The translations under genes and the position numbers were made by a program. Shown here piece after piece: positions 1-8,901 of a stretch of 64,000 nt of DNA. Every line of letters begins with the position of its first letter. The stretch's first letter is position 1. Source of the stretch: Thermococcus chitonophagus. GTDB taxonomy: Archaea > Methanobacteriota_B > Thermococci > Thermococcales > Thermococcaceae. The stretch covers positions 724,978 through 788,977 of the forward strand of contig NZ_CP015193.1 in NCBI RefSeq assembly GCF_002214605.1, written 5' to 3'. The notes under the pieces are model-generated. The model was not told where the DNA came from. It was given only the letters and a program-made list of their open reading frames with translations, and ran no database searches.

Positions 1-1
1 G

Positions 2-553
2 AGAAGAGAGGGAAGGAGATTGTTCTACGGCACATTTCCTAGTGAAGTAAGGCCGGAATTCGTCACTAGGGAAACCGTTGAGTTGCTAGTAGAGTATACC
101 GATACAAGAAGACTTGCTATTGGGGCCCAGAGTGGGGATGATGCCATGCTTAAGGCAATGCACAGATTACATAAGGTTGAGCATGTGGTTAATGCAGTTG
201 AGCTGGCTTTGGAGTACGGCTTGGAACCTGTAGTTGACTTCATAGTGGGTCTTCCTGGCGAGAGTGAGGAGAGCCAGAGGAAGAGCATAGAGTTAATGGA
301 GTGGATAATGAAGAAGGGAGGTAAAGTTAGGGCACACTACTTCATGCCTCTCCCAGGAACTCCCTGGGCCCGTTGCAGACCCTCTCCACTAAGTGAGGAG
401 ATGAAAAAATTCTTGGGCAGGATGGCGGCTGAGGGCAAGATTGAGGGCTCCTGGGGAGTTCAAATCCAAATATCTAGAAGACTACAGAAGCTTATTGACG
501 AGTTCTATGAGGAACCTTTCACTTATCATGGGATTATTAGGGAGGTTTGCTGA
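2..553 (+). CDS. B12-binding/radical SAM protein, C-terminal part (cut by window edge)
   Basis: The reading frame is open from the first bases of the window, so this is the 3' part of a longer gene. What remains (about 183 residues) looks like the second half of a radical SAM TIM barrel: a strand ending in IGAQSGDD, the helix-rich segment with GLPGESEES, and the FMPLPGTPW segment typical of B12-binding-domain/radical SAM proteins of the MJ_1487 type. The CxxxCxxC iron-sulfur motif and the cobalamin-binding domain would lie upstream, outside the window. The substrate is unknown. A TTG at 20 could be read as a start, but the frame continues upstream with Arg/Glu-rich residues, so I treat the gene as truncated by the window. 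Confidence 0.75.
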   Translation, partial: RREGRRLFYGTFPSEVRPEFVTRETVELLVEYTDTRRLAIGAQSGDDAMLKAMHRLHKVEHVVNAVELALEYGLEPVVDFIVGLPGESEESQRKSIELMEWIMKKGGKVRAHYFMPLPGTPWARCRPSPLSEEMKKFLGRMAAEGKIEGSWGVQIQISRRLQKLIDEFYEEPFTYHGIIREVC

Positions 554-600
554 TCGCTAAACTTATAACTTTTAAGTAAGCCTTACTACTTGACGGGGCT

Positions 601-1035
601 ATGTACCCCGAGAACTATGAGAAGTTTGAAAAGATCATAGAACGATTGCGAGAGTTTACTGGCCTGATCATCGTCGAAGGTCGGCGAGATGAAGAATCCC
701 TAAGGAAATTGGGGGTCCGGACGGAGATACTCAGGCTCTCCCGCTCACCCCTCGCGGATGTCGCGTTAATAGCATCGGAATATGAGGAGGTAATGATACT
801 CACAGATTTAGATGAAACGGGTGAGCGGCTGGCTAAGAAGCTTTACGGGCTGCTTGAGGGCTTAACTAAAGTCGACATTGAAACTAGGAGGGAACTAAAG
901 TTCATCGCAATGAAGGACATTAAAGGCATTGAAGATCTGTACTCTCTCTGGGAGGGCCTGAGTCTCCGTTTCTGGCCCCTGAGGAGGGGGTTTAATGAAA
1001 AGAAAGCGAACGATACTCCAACACATCCTATCTGA
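601..1035 (+). CDS. Toprim domain protein (UPF0292-like)
   Basis: This is a stand-alone Toprim protein of 144 residues. The two Toprim signatures are visible: IIVEGRRDEESL near residues 22-33, with the conserved acidic EG, and LTDLDETG near residues 62-69, equivalent to the DxD metal site. It matches the small archaeal UPF0292 family, whose biochemical role is not established; a nuclease or primase-like phosphoryl transfer is only an inference. It lies 38 bp upstream of dnaG, another Toprim protein, on the same strand, so the two are probably co-transcribed. The C-terminal tail from about residue 125 is poor in conserved features. Confidence 0.75.
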   Translation: MYPENYEKFEKIIERLREFTGLIIVEGRRDEESLRKLGVRTEILRLSRSPLADVALIASEYEEVMILTDLDETGERLAKKLYGLLEGLTKVDIETRRELKFIAMKDIKGIEDLYSLWEGLSLRFWPLRRGFNEKKANDTPTHPI

Positions 1036-1072
1036 AAAGCAGAGATTTGAAAAAATAAAAGAGGGTGGTATT

Positions 1073-2353
1073 ATGGCAGGAAAGGACGATTTTGGAACGA
1101 CAAAATACATTATTCACGCTGAATTTGAAGCTAATGGTGTTGTTGAAAGGCCTGACGTTGTTGGAGCTATATTTGGTCAAACTGAAGGCCTTCTTGGAGA
1201 TGATCTTGACTTAAGAGAGCTCCAGAAGACTGGAAGAATAGGAAGGATAAAAGTTGAAGTTCACACAAAAGCAGGAAAAACCTACGGCACAATCTTAGTC
1301 CCTTCAAGTCTCGATAGGGTTGAAACTGCCATAATTGCGGCTGCCCTTGAGACAATTGACAGAGTTGGACCATGCGAAGCCAAGATCAGGGTGATAAAGA
1401 TAGAGGATGTCAGGGCGACAAAGAGGAAGTACATAATTGAAAGGGCTAAGGAAATCCTTGAGACCTTGATGGAGGAGGAGATACCTGAGACCCAGGAGCT
1501 AGTCGAGGAAGTCAGGAAGGCAGTGAGGGAAATGGAGCTGATTGAATACGGCCCAGAAAAGCTTCCTGCTGGACCTCATGTGCCGTTCTCAGATTCAATA
1601 ATTGTCGTTGAGGGGAGAGCAGATGTTCTCAACCTCTTGAGGCATGGAATAAAGAACGCTATAGCCGTTGAAGGAACTTCCATTCCAGAGACGATAATAA
1701 GGCTCAGCAAAGAGAGGATAGTTACAGCATTTACTGACGGTGATAGGGGTGGAGAATTAATACTCAAGGAGCTTTTGCAGGTTGCTGACATAGACTACGT
1801 TGCAAGGGCTCCTGAAGGCAAGGAGGTTGAGGAGCTCACTAAGAAAGAGATAATAAAGGCATTAAGGAGTAAAGTTCCAGCGGAGCAAGTTATCAATGAG
1901 CTCTTCAATAAGGGCAAGAGCTTCTATGAGATCGTGAAGGAGCGAGAGAAGGAGGGGGAAGTCAAGGAGGATAAGGAGGAAAAGCGAGAAGAAGAAAAGC
2001 CACAATCTAAACCACATATTAGGCCTAACGAAAAGATAGTGAAGCCTCTCAAGGTTGTCCAGCCCAGTTATGAGGAATTCAAGGATTTCATTGAGCGGGT
2101 CAAGAATTCTCCTGATCCAATAGCACTATTGCTTGATGAAAACAGGAACGTGATTACTGAGGTTCATACGAGAGATCTCTTAAATGCAATTGATGAAAAC
2201 GATTCAGTGTATGCTGTTGTATTCAACGGGATAATAACCCAAAGGCTAATTGATGTAGTTAGCGAGAAAGGAGTTAAGTACCTAATAGGTGCCAAGAAAG
2301 CAAATGTTGTCAGAAGGCCAATTAACTTGAAGATAATAACCTTTGCTGAGTAG
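1073..2353 (+). CDS. dnaG: Archaeal DnaG primase
   Basis: This is a 426-residue archaeal DnaG-type protein. Family members have DNA primase activity in some archaea and also associate with the RNA exosome. A central Toprim domain shows VVEGRAD near residues 177-183 and TDGDRGG near 221-227, flanked by an alpha/beta N-terminal region and a charged Glu/Lys linker (about 285-325) before the C-terminal domain. I place the start at the ATG at 1073 because GAGGGTGG lies just upstream and the protein then begins MAGKDDFGTTKY, the usual archaeal start. A longer frame from 995 overlaps the upstream Toprim gene and is unlikely. A TATA-like AT-rich stretch at about 2391-2400 marks the next transcription unit. 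Confidence 0.95.
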   Translation: MAGKDDFGTTKYIIHAEFEANGVVERPDVVGAIFGQTEGLLGDDLDLRELQKTGRIGRIKVEVHTKAGKTYGTILVPSSLDRVETAIIAAALETIDRVGPCEAKIRVIKIEDVRATKRKYIIERAKEILETLMEEEIPETQELVEEVRKAVREMELIEYGPEKLPAGPHVPFSDSIIVVEGRADVLNLLRHGIKNAIAVEGTSIPETIIRLSKERIVTAFTDGDRGGELILKELLQVADIDYVARAPEGKEVEELTKKEIIKALRSKVPAEQVINELFNKGKSFYEIVKEREKEGEVKEDKEEKREEEKPQSKPHIRPNEKIVKPLKVVQPSYEEFKDFIERVKNSPDPIALLLDENRNVITEVHTRDLLNAIDENDSVYAVVFNGIITQRLIDVVSEKGVKYLIGAKKANVVRRPINLKIITFAE

Positions 2354-2431
2354 TTTCTACTCCTCTTCTTTTCAAAATTTTCAACCGCAATTATTTAATA
2401 ACCGAGTGGATAAATTTTCTTGGGAGTGACC

Positions 2432-3517
2432 ATGAAGGCAGTGTTGCTCGCGGGTGGAAAAGGGACAAGGCTACTTCCTTTGACAATATACAGGCCGAAG
2501 CCAATGATGCCATTTTTTAATAAGCCCCTGATGGAATATATGCTTAGAAGCCTTGTTGATATCGGAGTTGACGAGGTGGTAATTCTTGTTGGTTACTTGA
2601 AAGAGAAAATTTTCGAATATTTTGGTAACGGAGAAGATTTTGGAGTTGAGATCAAGTACTCGAATGGGGAAAACATAAAGCTTGGGACGGCTGGTGCGCT
2701 TAAGAAGGCTGAAAAGTTCTTGGACGACACCTTTATAGTTGCTTCAAGTGACGTTCTGACGAACTTAAACTTTAAAGAACTAGTCGAGTTTCACAAGAGG
2801 AAGGGCGGAATAGCAACAATGGCCCTCACAAAAGTTGAAGATCCTAGCCACTATGGTGTTGCTGTTTTAGATGAGGACAGCAAAATACTTTACTTCAAAG
2901 AAAAACCCAGGCCTGAAGAAGCTCCAAGTAATTTAGTTAACGCGGGCATTTATGTTTTTGAGCCCGACATTTTTGATCTAATCCCAAAAGGTAAGAATTA
3001 TGATTTTTCACTAAACCTGTTCCCCAAAATGCTCGAGGAAGGAATCCCCATCTATGGATTCCCCTTTGATGAGTACTGGAACGATGTTGGTAGGCCCTCA
3101 ACTTACCTTCAGGCTACAGAGGATGTCTTTGCAGGTAAGCTTAAGTTGCCTCAAATAAATGTAGGCTCGTTAAAGGGAAATATCGAGAAGGGAGGTAGTC
3201 TGTTCACAGGTAGCAGGTGCATACTAAGGAAGCCCAATATAGTGGGATTTGCAGTCCTCGGTGACAATGTTGAAATAGGGAGGGATGTAAAAATAGAACG
3301 TTCTGTTATATTTTCGAATGTGGTAATAGAGGAGGGGGCAGAAATTAGGGAAGCAATAATAGGGGAAAACGTGTACATTGGCAAGGGTGTCGTGATAGAG
3401 GCTGGAAGTGTCATTGGGGATAACTCTATTATAGAAGAATTTAGCAAAATTGGTGCAAATGTTAAGATTTGGGCCGACTCAAGAGTTGGTAAGGAAAGCA
3501 TAATACTACCCGATTGA
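2432..3517 (+). CDS. Nucleotidyltransferase (NDP-sugar pyrophosphorylase) with left-handed beta-helix
   Basis: This enzyme is predicted to make a nucleotide-sugar from a sugar-1-phosphate and NTP. Residues 1-235 form a nucleotidyltransferase domain with the signature LAGGKGTRLLPLT near the N-terminus, RPKPMMPFFNKP, and a SSD metal-binding segment near 107. Residues from about 250 to the end contain hexapeptide-like repeats rich in V/I-x-x-G (for example GENVYIGKGVVIEAGSVIGD), a left-handed beta-helix. The length (361) fits the mannose-1-phosphate guanylyltransferase/glucose-1-phosphate thymidylyltransferase group; the exact sugar and base cannot be read from the sequence. The ATG at 2432 is preceded by GGGAGTGA. 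A phosphohexomutase-like gene follows after 13 bp, which fits a sugar-nucleotide role. Confidence 0.88.
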   Translation: MKAVLLAGGKGTRLLPLTIYRPKPMMPFFNKPLMEYMLRSLVDIGVDEVVILVGYLKEKIFEYFGNGEDFGVEIKYSNGENIKLGTAGALKKAEKFLDDTFIVASSDVLTNLNFKELVEFHKRKGGIATMALTKVEDPSHYGVAVLDEDSKILYFKEKPRPEEAPSNLVNAGIYVFEPDIFDLIPKGKNYDFSLNLFPKMLEEGIPIYGFPFDEYWNDVGRPSTYLQATEDVFAGKLKLPQINVGSLKGNIEKGGSLFTGSRCILRKPNIVGFAVLGDNVEIGRDVKIERSVIFSNVVIEEGAEIREAIIGENVYIGKGVVIEAGSVIGDNSIIEEFSKIGANVKIWADSRVGKESIILPD

Positions 3518-3530
3518 GGGGGTGTGAAGA

Positions 3531-4235
3531 ATGGAGTTATATAGGTCTGAAAAGTTCAACCCAGAAGAACTCGCGCTCCTTGGCAGAGCTATTGGAACTG
3601 CTGCCCAGGGTACAATCGTAGTTGGAAGGGATGGGAGAGCCATCTCGAGATATGGAAAGAGAGCCTTAGTAGTTGGAATAGTAAGCACGGGCTCAACAAT
3701 AATGGATGTGAGGTTAATTCCTTTGATTGCCCTCAGGGACTTTGCAAAGAAAAAAGGATATCCCTTTGCGTATGTCTATTATTATGGGGGAGTAAGGGTT
3801 GAAATAAGCGATATTGAAGTTGATGAAGTAAATGCGATTCTAAATAATAGGGCCTTTGTTGAGGCTCCTCCAAATGACATAGGGGCAACAGTTTACTATC
3901 CAAATGCACTAGATGATATGCTTCATGAAATATTCAAGCACTATGACTTTAAAGTCGGGGGGAAAGCCCTGGTTGACTGTATGAATACTCCAGCTGTTCT
4001 TCTGTTTCCACGACTAAGCGATAAATTTGGCTTTGAAGTAGAGCTAATGAATGACATGATGACAAGCTATCTCCCCCCTAAACCCAAGGAAGTCTTCCTG
4101 CAGAAGCTCACCAAGGGAAGTTATGACTTCGGACTGAGATTTAGACCAGACGGCGTCGTTGAAGTTTACAAGGATGATGAAGTCAAAGAATTCAATAGTC
4201 TCTGGAAGTTCTTAGAGTATTTAAAGAAGCTTTAG
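3531..4235 (+). CDS. Truncated phosphohexomutase-like protein lacking the catalytic serine loop
   Basis: This 234-residue protein resembles the N-terminal half of alpha-D-phosphohexomutases (phosphomannomutase/phosphoglucomutase). It keeps an IVVGRDGR segment near residues 23-30, the [13 protein letters not shown] segment near 45-57, and a later [10 protein letters not shown] strand. Full family members are about 450 residues with four domains. The position where the phosphoserine loop TASHNP is expected instead reads [11 protein letters not shown] (about 85-95), so the nucleophilic serine is absent. It follows the nucleotidyltransferase gene by 13 bp. I infer either a non-catalytic partner that binds sugar phosphate or a repurposed fold. 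Codon use and base composition look like those of the neighbours, so it is not an obvious pseudogene. Confidence 0.72.
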   Translation: MELYRSEKFNPEELALLGRAIGTAAQGTIVVGRDGRAISRYGKRALVVGIVSTGSTIMDVRLIPLIALRDFAKKKGYPFAYVYYYGGVRVEISDIEVDEVNAILNNRAFVEAPPNDIGATVYYPNALDDMLHEIFKHYDFKVGGKALVDCMNTPAVLLFPRLSDKFGFEVELMNDMMTSYLPPKPKEVFLQKLTKGSYDFGLRFRPDGVVEVYKDDEVKEFNSLWKFLEYLKKL

Positions 4236-4264
4236 CCTTTATTCTCTTTCATTTGGTGATCCCT

Positions 4265-4876
4265 ATGTCGGGGTTGTTCATAGTATTCGAAGGTATAGAT
4301 GGCTCTGGCAAAAGCACTCAAGCGAGATTGCTTGCAGAGTGGTTTAGGGAACGGGGTTATAATGTCCTTCTTACAAAAGAGCCTACCGATACAAGTCTTG
4401 GAAAATTTATTCGAGAAGTTGTCGTTCGCGGTAGCCTTATAGATGGCTCAAAGTTAAGCTACGAAGCTGAGGCCCTTCTTTTTGCTGCTGACAGAGCTGA
4501 GCATGTGAGGAAAGTCATCAAGCCAGCGTTAGATGAGGGAAAGGTGGTTATCTGCGATAGGTACTTCTATTCTTCCCTTGCATATCAATGGGCTCGGGGT
4601 CTTGACCTGGAATGGCTCATGAAGATTAACGAGTTCGCAATTAGGCCTAACCTTGCTATTCTGCTGGATCTCCCAACTAGGGAAAGTTTGAAGAGAATTA
4701 GGGCTAGAGCGAATATTTCAGAATTCGATAAGTTGTTGGATCTTCAGAAAAAAGTCAGGCAGAACTACCTTAAGCTAGCCGAGATGTTTCCGGAAATGAA
4801 GATAATCAATGCAATGAATAGCATTGAAGACGTGCATAGAGACATTGTGGCCTTGGTTGAACATGAGCTTTTATAA
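4265..4876 (+). CDS. tmk: Thymidylate kinase
   Basis: This enzyme phosphorylates dTMP to dTDP in the cytoplasm. The protein (203 residues, normal for the family) has a P-loop GIDGSGKST at residues 10-18, a DRYFYSS motif near 98-104 that binds the substrate and base, and a short lid region with Arg residues (RIRARAN). The start is the ATG at 4265 with GGTGAT six bases upstream; an in-frame TTG at 4253 is less likely. It stands between the sugar-nucleotide pair and srp54 and may be co-transcribed with either. Confidence 0.95.
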   Translation: MSGLFIVFEGIDGSGKSTQARLLAEWFRERGYNVLLTKEPTDTSLGKFIREVVVRGSLIDGSKLSYEAEALLFAADRAEHVRKVIKPALDEGKVVICDRYFYSSLAYQWARGLDLEWLMKINEFAIRPNLAILLDLPTRESLKRIRARANISEFDKLLDLQKKVRQNYLKLAEMFPEMKIINAMNSIEDVHRDIVALVEHELL

Positions 4877-4914
4877 AGGCGAAGCTCCCTTAAGAATTTT
4901 GCCGGTGAGGAAAG

Positions 4915-6246
4915 ATGGTTCTTGACACGTTAGGCAGGGCACTCAGCAATGCCCTCAAGAAGATAGCGAGAGCGGGTAGCGTTGATGAAGCGTTGATAAA
5001 GGAAGTAGTGAGGGACATCCAGAGGGCTTTAATTCAGGCTGACGTTAACGTTAGGCTTGTACTAAAGCTAACCAAGGAGATACAGAGGAGAGCTTTAGAA
5101 GAGAAGCCTCCGGCAGGAATATCGAGGAAGGAGCACATAATAAAGATAGTATACGAAGAGCTAACGAAATTACTGGGGACCGAGGCTAAGCCTATAGAGA
5201 TTAGAGAAAAGCCTACAGTTTTGTTGATGGTTGGAATTCAAGGTAGCGGTAAAACGACTACTGTTGCAAAGCTTGCAAGGTACTTCCAGAAGAGAGGATA
5301 CAAAGTTGGAGTAGTCTGTTCAGACACGTGGAGGCCTGGAGCCTACCACCAGCTTAGGCAATTGCTCGATCCTTATCACATAGAGGTATTCGGAGATCCA
5401 AATGAGAAGGACGCAATAAAACTCGCCAAGGAGGGAGTCGAGCATTTCAAGCGTAAAGGCGTCGATTTGATAATAGTTGACACGGCTGGAAGGCATAAGG
5501 AGGAGAAATACCTCATAGATGAGATGAGGCAGATAAGCGATGTAATAAATCCCCACGAGGTTATCCTTGTCATTGATGGAACAATTGGTCAGCAGGCGTA
5601 CAATCAAGCCTTGGCATTTAAGGAGGCAACTCCTATCGGCTCAATTGTAGTTACCAAGCTTGATGGCTCAGCGAAGGGCGGAGGAGCTCTCTCGGCGGTA
5701 GCCGCGACTGGAGCTCCTATAAAATTCATAGGAGTAGGAGAGAAGATAGATGACCTGGAGCCCTTCGATCCAGCAAGATTTGTTTCTAGGCTCTTAGGTC
5801 TTGGAGATATTCAGGGGCTCTTGGAGAAGTTCAAGGAGCTTGAAAAGGAAGTTGAATTTACTGAGGAAGATGTTGAAAGATTCCTTAAGGGTAAGTTCAC
5901 TCTCAAAGATATGTACGCTCAGCTTGAGGCAATGCAGAAGATGGGGCCTTTAAAGCAGATTCTCAGGATGATTCCTGGGCTTGGCTACTCTCTTCCCGAT
6001 GATGTAATCTCGGTCGGGGAGGAGAGGCTAAGAAAGTTCAAGGTGATCATGGACTCCATGACAGAGGAGGAATTAATGAATCCTGATATAATCAATTATT
6101 CAAGGATAAAAAGAATTGCAAGGGGTTCTGGCACTTCAATAAGCGATGTTAAGGAGTTATTAAATCAGTACCGGCAGATGAAGAAGTTCTTCAAGAGCAT
6201 GAATAAGAGGCAACTCGCAAGGCTGGCAAGGAGGTTTGGTATGTGA
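4915..6246 (+). CDS. srp54: Signal recognition particle GTPase SRP54
   Basis: This is the protein core of the archaeal signal recognition particle. It binds 7S RNA and signal peptides and docks with FtsY, encoded at 32819-33787 in this window. The N domain occupies roughly residues 1-90. The G domain carries the P-loop [10 protein letters not shown] near 105-114, DTAGRH near 189 and TKLDG near 247. The Met-rich M domain is from about 300 to 443. The length (443) is normal. GAGG precedes the ATG at 4915 and the final ATG-TGA overlaps the next gene's start, so translational coupling is likely. Confidence 0.97.
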   Translation: MVLDTLGRALSNALKKIARAGSVDEALIKEVVRDIQRALIQADVNVRLVLKLTKEIQRRALEEKPPAGISRKEHIIKIVYEELTKLLGTEAKPIEIREKPTVLLMVGIQGSGKTTTVAKLARYFQKRGYKVGVVCSDTWRPGAYHQLRQLLDPYHIEVFGDPNEKDAIKLAKEGVEHFKRKGVDLIIVDTAGRHKEEKYLIDEMRQISDVINPHEVILVIDGTIGQQAYNQALAFKEATPIGSIVVTKLDGSAKGGGALSAVAATGAPIKFIGVGEKIDDLEPFDPARFVSRLLGLGDIQGLLEKFKELEKEVEFTEEDVERFLKGKFTLKDMYAQLEAMQKMGPLKQILRMIPGLGYSLPDDVISVGEERLRKFKVIMDSMTEEELMNPDIINYSRIKRIARGSGTSISDVKELLNQYRQMKKFFKSMNKRQLARLARRFGM

Positions 6247-6476
6247 TGGAGGTCTTTATACTCTTAGTCGTTCACCCAGGTCAGGAGGATGAGGTTTACA
6301 GAATGTTAAAGGAGAGGCCAGAAGTCAAGGAAGTGTACAAAGTCTATGGGGATTATGATATAGTTGCCAGAATCTCTGTGAATGGGATAAAGGATCTTGA
6401 TAAGTTCCATGATAATGTCCTCAGGAAGATTCCTGGAATTGAAATCAGTGAGACGTTAATTGCGAGCTCCTATTAG
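6246..6476 (+). CDS. Stand-alone Lrp/AsnC effector-binding (RAM) domain protein
   Basis: This 76-residue protein is a lone ligand-binding domain of the Lrp/AsnC family (regulation of amino acid metabolism, RAM) with no DNA-binding helix-turn-helix. The beta-alpha-beta-beta-alpha-beta pattern is clear, including the YGDYDIVARISV strand-turn that lines the effector pocket. Such proteins typically assemble as dimers or octamers and bind amino acids; the ligand is unknown here. The ATG at 6246 overlaps the TGA of srp54 (TGATG); a GTG at 6243 is the alternative. A complete Lrp-type regulator follows at 6964, so the two may form mixed assemblies, which is inference. Confidence 0.85.
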   Translation: MEVFILLVVHPGQEDEVYRMLKERPEVKEVYKVYGDYDIVARISVNGIKDLDKFHDNVLRKIPGIEISETLIASSY

Positions 6477-6488
6477 CCGGTGGGGGGT

Positions 6489-7031
6489 ATGGAGAAGGAG
6501 CTCATAGCAATAGTGAATATGAAAACTGGGGAGATAGACGTTGTAAAGGATAATTTCAAGTTCAAGTGTATAGAGGACTGCGCAAGGTGCTGTATTGAAA
6601 ATGACATTCCTCTCAGGGAGGAAGACGTGGAGAGGATTAAGGCCCTAGGATACGAGGAGGAGTACTTCGTGGATTACACAAAGATGTTCTACAGAGGCCC
6701 CAAATTTTTGGGATATGCAATCAAAAAGAGACCTTTCGATGATGCATGCGTCTTCCTCGATCCTGAGACAAAGAAGTGCAGGATATACGAGTATAGGCCT
6801 CTCGCCTGCAAGCTTTACCCATTCATTCTAATAAAACATGGAGATACGCTTGAGATTTACATAAAGAAGGACAGTAACTGTCCTGGAATAGATCACCCAG
6901 ATGGAGATCCGATTGAGATAATAATTGAGAGATACTTTGGAGAGGTGTTAAAAGGTGGTGAATATGGAGTTAGACGAATTAGATCGGAAAATTCTAGCTA
7001 TCCTCTTAAGAGACTCGAGAACATCATATAG
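6489..7031 (+). CDS. YkgJ-family cysteine-cluster protein
   Basis: The family (YkgJ/zinc- or iron-chelating cluster) has conserved cysteines likely to bind a metal or iron-sulfur centre, with no firmly known reaction. Here the cluster is CIEDCARCC (about residues 27-35), CRIYEYRPLACKLYP (about 97-111) and NCPG near 131. The ATG at 6489 is chosen because GGTGGGGGGT directly precedes it; a GTG at 6480 is possible. The last 68 bases overlap the start of the downstream Lrp gene in another frame, and the residues encoded there (after about 158) look unconserved, so the C-terminus may be a recent read-through extension. Confidence 0.8.
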   Translation: MEKELIAIVNMKTGEIDVVKDNFKFKCIEDCARCCIENDIPLREEDVERIKALGYEEEYFVDYTKMFYRGPKFLGYAIKKRPFDDACVFLDPETKKCRIYEYRPLACKLYPFILIKHGDTLEIYIKKDSNCPGIDHPDGDPIEIIIERYFGEVLKGGEYGVRRIRSENSSYPLKRLENII

Positions 7032-7410
7032 AGAGATCGCTAAGGAGTTAAATGTTGCTGTCGGGACAATATATAACAGAATAAAGAAACTTGAAGATTC
7101 TGGCGTTATTCAAGGCTTTACCGTTAAGATAAATTATGAAGCCATAGGGTATGAGTTAACGACTATCATTGGAATAAAAGCTCAAGGGAAGAAGATCAGG
7201 GAGATCGAGAGGATAATTTCAAAGGATAAGCATGTGACATGTGTTTATGATGTTACTGGCGAGTACGACATCATAGTCGTTGCAAAGTTTAGAAACAGAG
7301 AGGACATGAACAGGTTCGTTAAGAGCGTTTTGAGTATAGATGGAGTAGAAAAAACAAACACACATGTTGCGCTAGAGATAGTAAAAGAGGATTTTAGATT
7401 GGAACCTTAG
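6964..7410 (+). CDS. Lrp/AsnC family transcriptional regulator
   Basis: This 148-residue protein is a complete feast/famine regulator. An N-terminal winged helix-turn-helix (about 1-55: LDELDRKIL, SYREIAKELNVAVGTIYNRIKKL) is joined to a C-terminal RAM effector-binding domain (about 65-140) with the VTGEYDIIVVAKF strand. It probably acts as a dimer or octamer on promoters of amino-acid genes; targets and ligand are not deducible. The ATG at 6964 follows AAAGGTGGTG, which lies inside the upstream cysteine-cluster gene. Its stop codon overlaps the stop of the convergent phosphoribosyltransferase gene by three bases. Confidence 0.92.
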   Translation: MELDELDRKILAILLRDSRTSYREIAKELNVAVGTIYNRIKKLEDSGVIQGFTVKINYEAIGYELTTIIGIKAQGKKIREIERIISKDKHVTCVYDVTGEYDIIVVAKFRNREDMNRFVKSVLSIDGVEKTNTHVALEIVKEDFRLEP

Positions 7411-8120
7411 AGTCTGACTAAAGCATCTACCGGAATATTATACTCCTCCTTTAGTTTATCTACTATATCTCCAACACTTATTAAAAAGAACATACCCACT
7501 GGTGTTGCATCTGCCTGTTTGCAGAGCTCTATAAGAGCCTTTTGAGTTTCTCCACTCCTTATAACATCGTCTACTATTAGGACTCTTTCTCCTTTTTTCA
7601 AGGCCCAAGCTGGAAGGTAGAGTGTTGTTATACTGCCCGAAGCACTTGGGACATAGTTTATTTCATAGAACTTGTCTACCCCTACCTCCTTCTTCTTCTT
7701 TGCATAGACAACGTCAATACCAAGCTCGTTTGCTATCTGTACGGCGAGGGGGATTCCATCTGTTGCTGCCGTCAGAACTTTTCCAACACCAGTTTTCATG
7801 TATCTAAGGGCGACCTCTTCAGCTATTAGAGCGAGAAGATTTGTATCACTAAGCACGCTCATCGTATCAAAGAATCCAAAAGAATCATACTTAAGTCTCC
7901 TTCGAACTTCATCTTCAAGATTAAGGTATGGGCTAAGCTTTTCCGTTAGTTCCCTTGCTCTCTCAACGCTAGGCAGGACTTTCCCCCTTACGTATCTGTT
8001 TAGAACGGTTATTGGAAGTCCGGTAATCTTGGAAAGCTCCTCATATGTGTAAGACTTCTTAAGAACTCTGAGCATCCTGATGACCTTAATTTTTTCTTTC
8101 ATTGCTTCAAGTTGATTCAT
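7407..8120 (-). CDS. HTH-phosphoribosyltransferase regulator (GfcR/PyrE-like)
   Basis: This 237-residue protein joins an N-terminal helix-turn-helix (about 1-60, including TYEELSKITGLPITVLNRYVRG) to a type I phosphoribosyltransferase domain with the PRPP-binding loop VLIVDDVIRSGETQ near 177-190. It matches the archaeal orphan-PRTase regulators (GfcR type), known in haloarchaea as sugar-catabolism regulators; the role in Thermococcales is not certain. The start is the ATG at 8120, preceded by GGGGGAGATGT; a longer frame to 8147 lacks support. A TATA-like stretch (TTTATACAT, minus strand, about 8149-8161) lies upstream. Purine or pyrimidine salvage control is the alternative reading. Confidence 0.85.
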   Translation of the reverse strand: MNQLEAMKEKIKVIRMLRVLKKSYTYEELSKITGLPITVLNRYVRGKVLPSVERARELTEKLSPYLNLEDEVRRRLKYDSFGFFDTMSVLSDTNLLALIAEEVALRYMKTGVGKVLTAATDGIPLAVQIANELGIDVVYAKKKKEVGVDKFYEINYVPSASGSITTLYLPAWALKKGERVLIVDDVIRSGETQKALIELCKQADATPVGMFFLISVGDIVDKLKEEYNIPVDALVRL

Positions 8121-8186
8121 ACATCTCCCCCAATCGGCAATTGACAAAAGTATGTATAAATGACTTTCGCTTTTTCAACGCGAAAT

Positions 8187-8198
8187 CCTTAAAAACTA
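8187..8198 (+). promoter_or_regulatory. Promoter of tRNA-Val
   Basis: CCTTAAAAACTA is a TATA-like element 27-38 bp upstream of the mature 5' end of tRNA-Val (8225), the distance expected for an archaeal BRE/TATA promoter. No other gene start lies between. Confidence 0.5.
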
Positions 8199-8224
8199 AT
8201 CTTCAGTCAGGTTTGATCGGGAAA

Positions 8225-8302
8225 GGGCCCGTGGTCTAGACTGGTTATGACGCCGCCCTCACAAGGCGGAGGTCCGGGGTTCAAATCCCCGCGGGCCCAC
8301 CA
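8225..8302 (+). tRNA. tRNA-Val (anticodon CAC)
   Basis: The acceptor stem GGGCCCG pairs with CGGGCCC at 8292-8298. The anticodon stem CCGCC/GGCGG encloses the loop CTCACAA with anticodon CAC, which reads valine GTG codons. The T arm is CGGGG-TTCAAAT-CCCCG. The discriminator base is A and the CCA end is encoded (8300-8302). No intron is visible. Confidence 0.97.
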
Positions 8303-8457
8303 GAGTCATCTTCTCTTACTTAATTGTCTTATATCCAACTTATGCGGTCAGTTTTTCTAATAGTCTTGTCACAAGATCTCCTACCCTTAATATATTGTCA
8401 AACATTCTGGCTGAAAATTTTTAGAAAATTTAATATCCTAATTGAAAAAATTCCATA

Positions 8458-8871
8458 ATGATGTTCGCTGGAAGGGTTGATGTTATGAACGTTAGGGATG
8501 GCCTTGTAGTTAAGAGAACTGTGTATTCAGATTCAAAGATAGCTCCCGGAGTGTTTGAATTCATTACAGAACAAGCTGAAATAAACGTTCCAAGGCCAAA
8601 AGAAGTTGATGTAATAGGTATAGCCTATGGAAGTCCTGGGGTGTACGTTGGTACTGTAGAAGACATGGATACTGGTGAGAAAGCTTCGGCAATGGTAATA
8701 TTTGAAAGGGATCCTGAGCTAAAAATGGAAATTATAAACGTAAGCGCGAAAAAGCTTGAAAGAGCAAGCGTATATTTCGTTGCCCATGGAATTTACAAGG
8801 ATATCCTGTATTCCCCCGATCTAGAGCCAAATCACAAAGTTGCATTTTGGGGAGTTGCCCTAGCTAGGTAA
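8458..8871 (+). CDS. Conserved Thermococcales protein of unknown function
   Basis: This 137-residue soluble protein has no motif I recognise. The sequence is alpha/beta in character with several beta-strand-like runs (VDVIGIAYGSPGVYVGTV, EKASAMVIFE, ASVYFVAHGIY) and no cysteine cluster, signal peptide or membrane segment. Codon use is typical of the window, supporting a real gene. The start is ATGATG at 8458/8461 without a strong ribosome binding site, and an AT-rich promoter-like region lies just upstream (TTAATATCC), so a leaderless message is likely. It is flanked by tRNA-Val and a C/D sRNA. Confidence 0.7.
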   Translation: MMFAGRVDVMNVRDGLVVKRTVYSDSKIAPGVFEFITEQAEINVPRPKEVDVIGIAYGSPGVYVGTVEDMDTGEKASAMVIFERDPELKMEIINVSAKKLERASVYFVAHGIYKDILYSPDLEPNHKVAFWGVALAR

Positions 8872-8901
8872 CCCTTTTAACTATTTTTGCGCATTTTTTA
8901 T

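Noticed and set aside
995-1072. N-terminal extension of DnaG
   Set aside because: Overlaps the upstream Toprim gene, is not conserved, and the ATG at 1073 has a good ribosome binding site.
8303-8457. Possible C/D sRNA on the minus strand (GATGAC and CTGA elements)
   Set aside because: The boxes are in the wrong order and spacing (D-like before C-like), so no guide can be defined.
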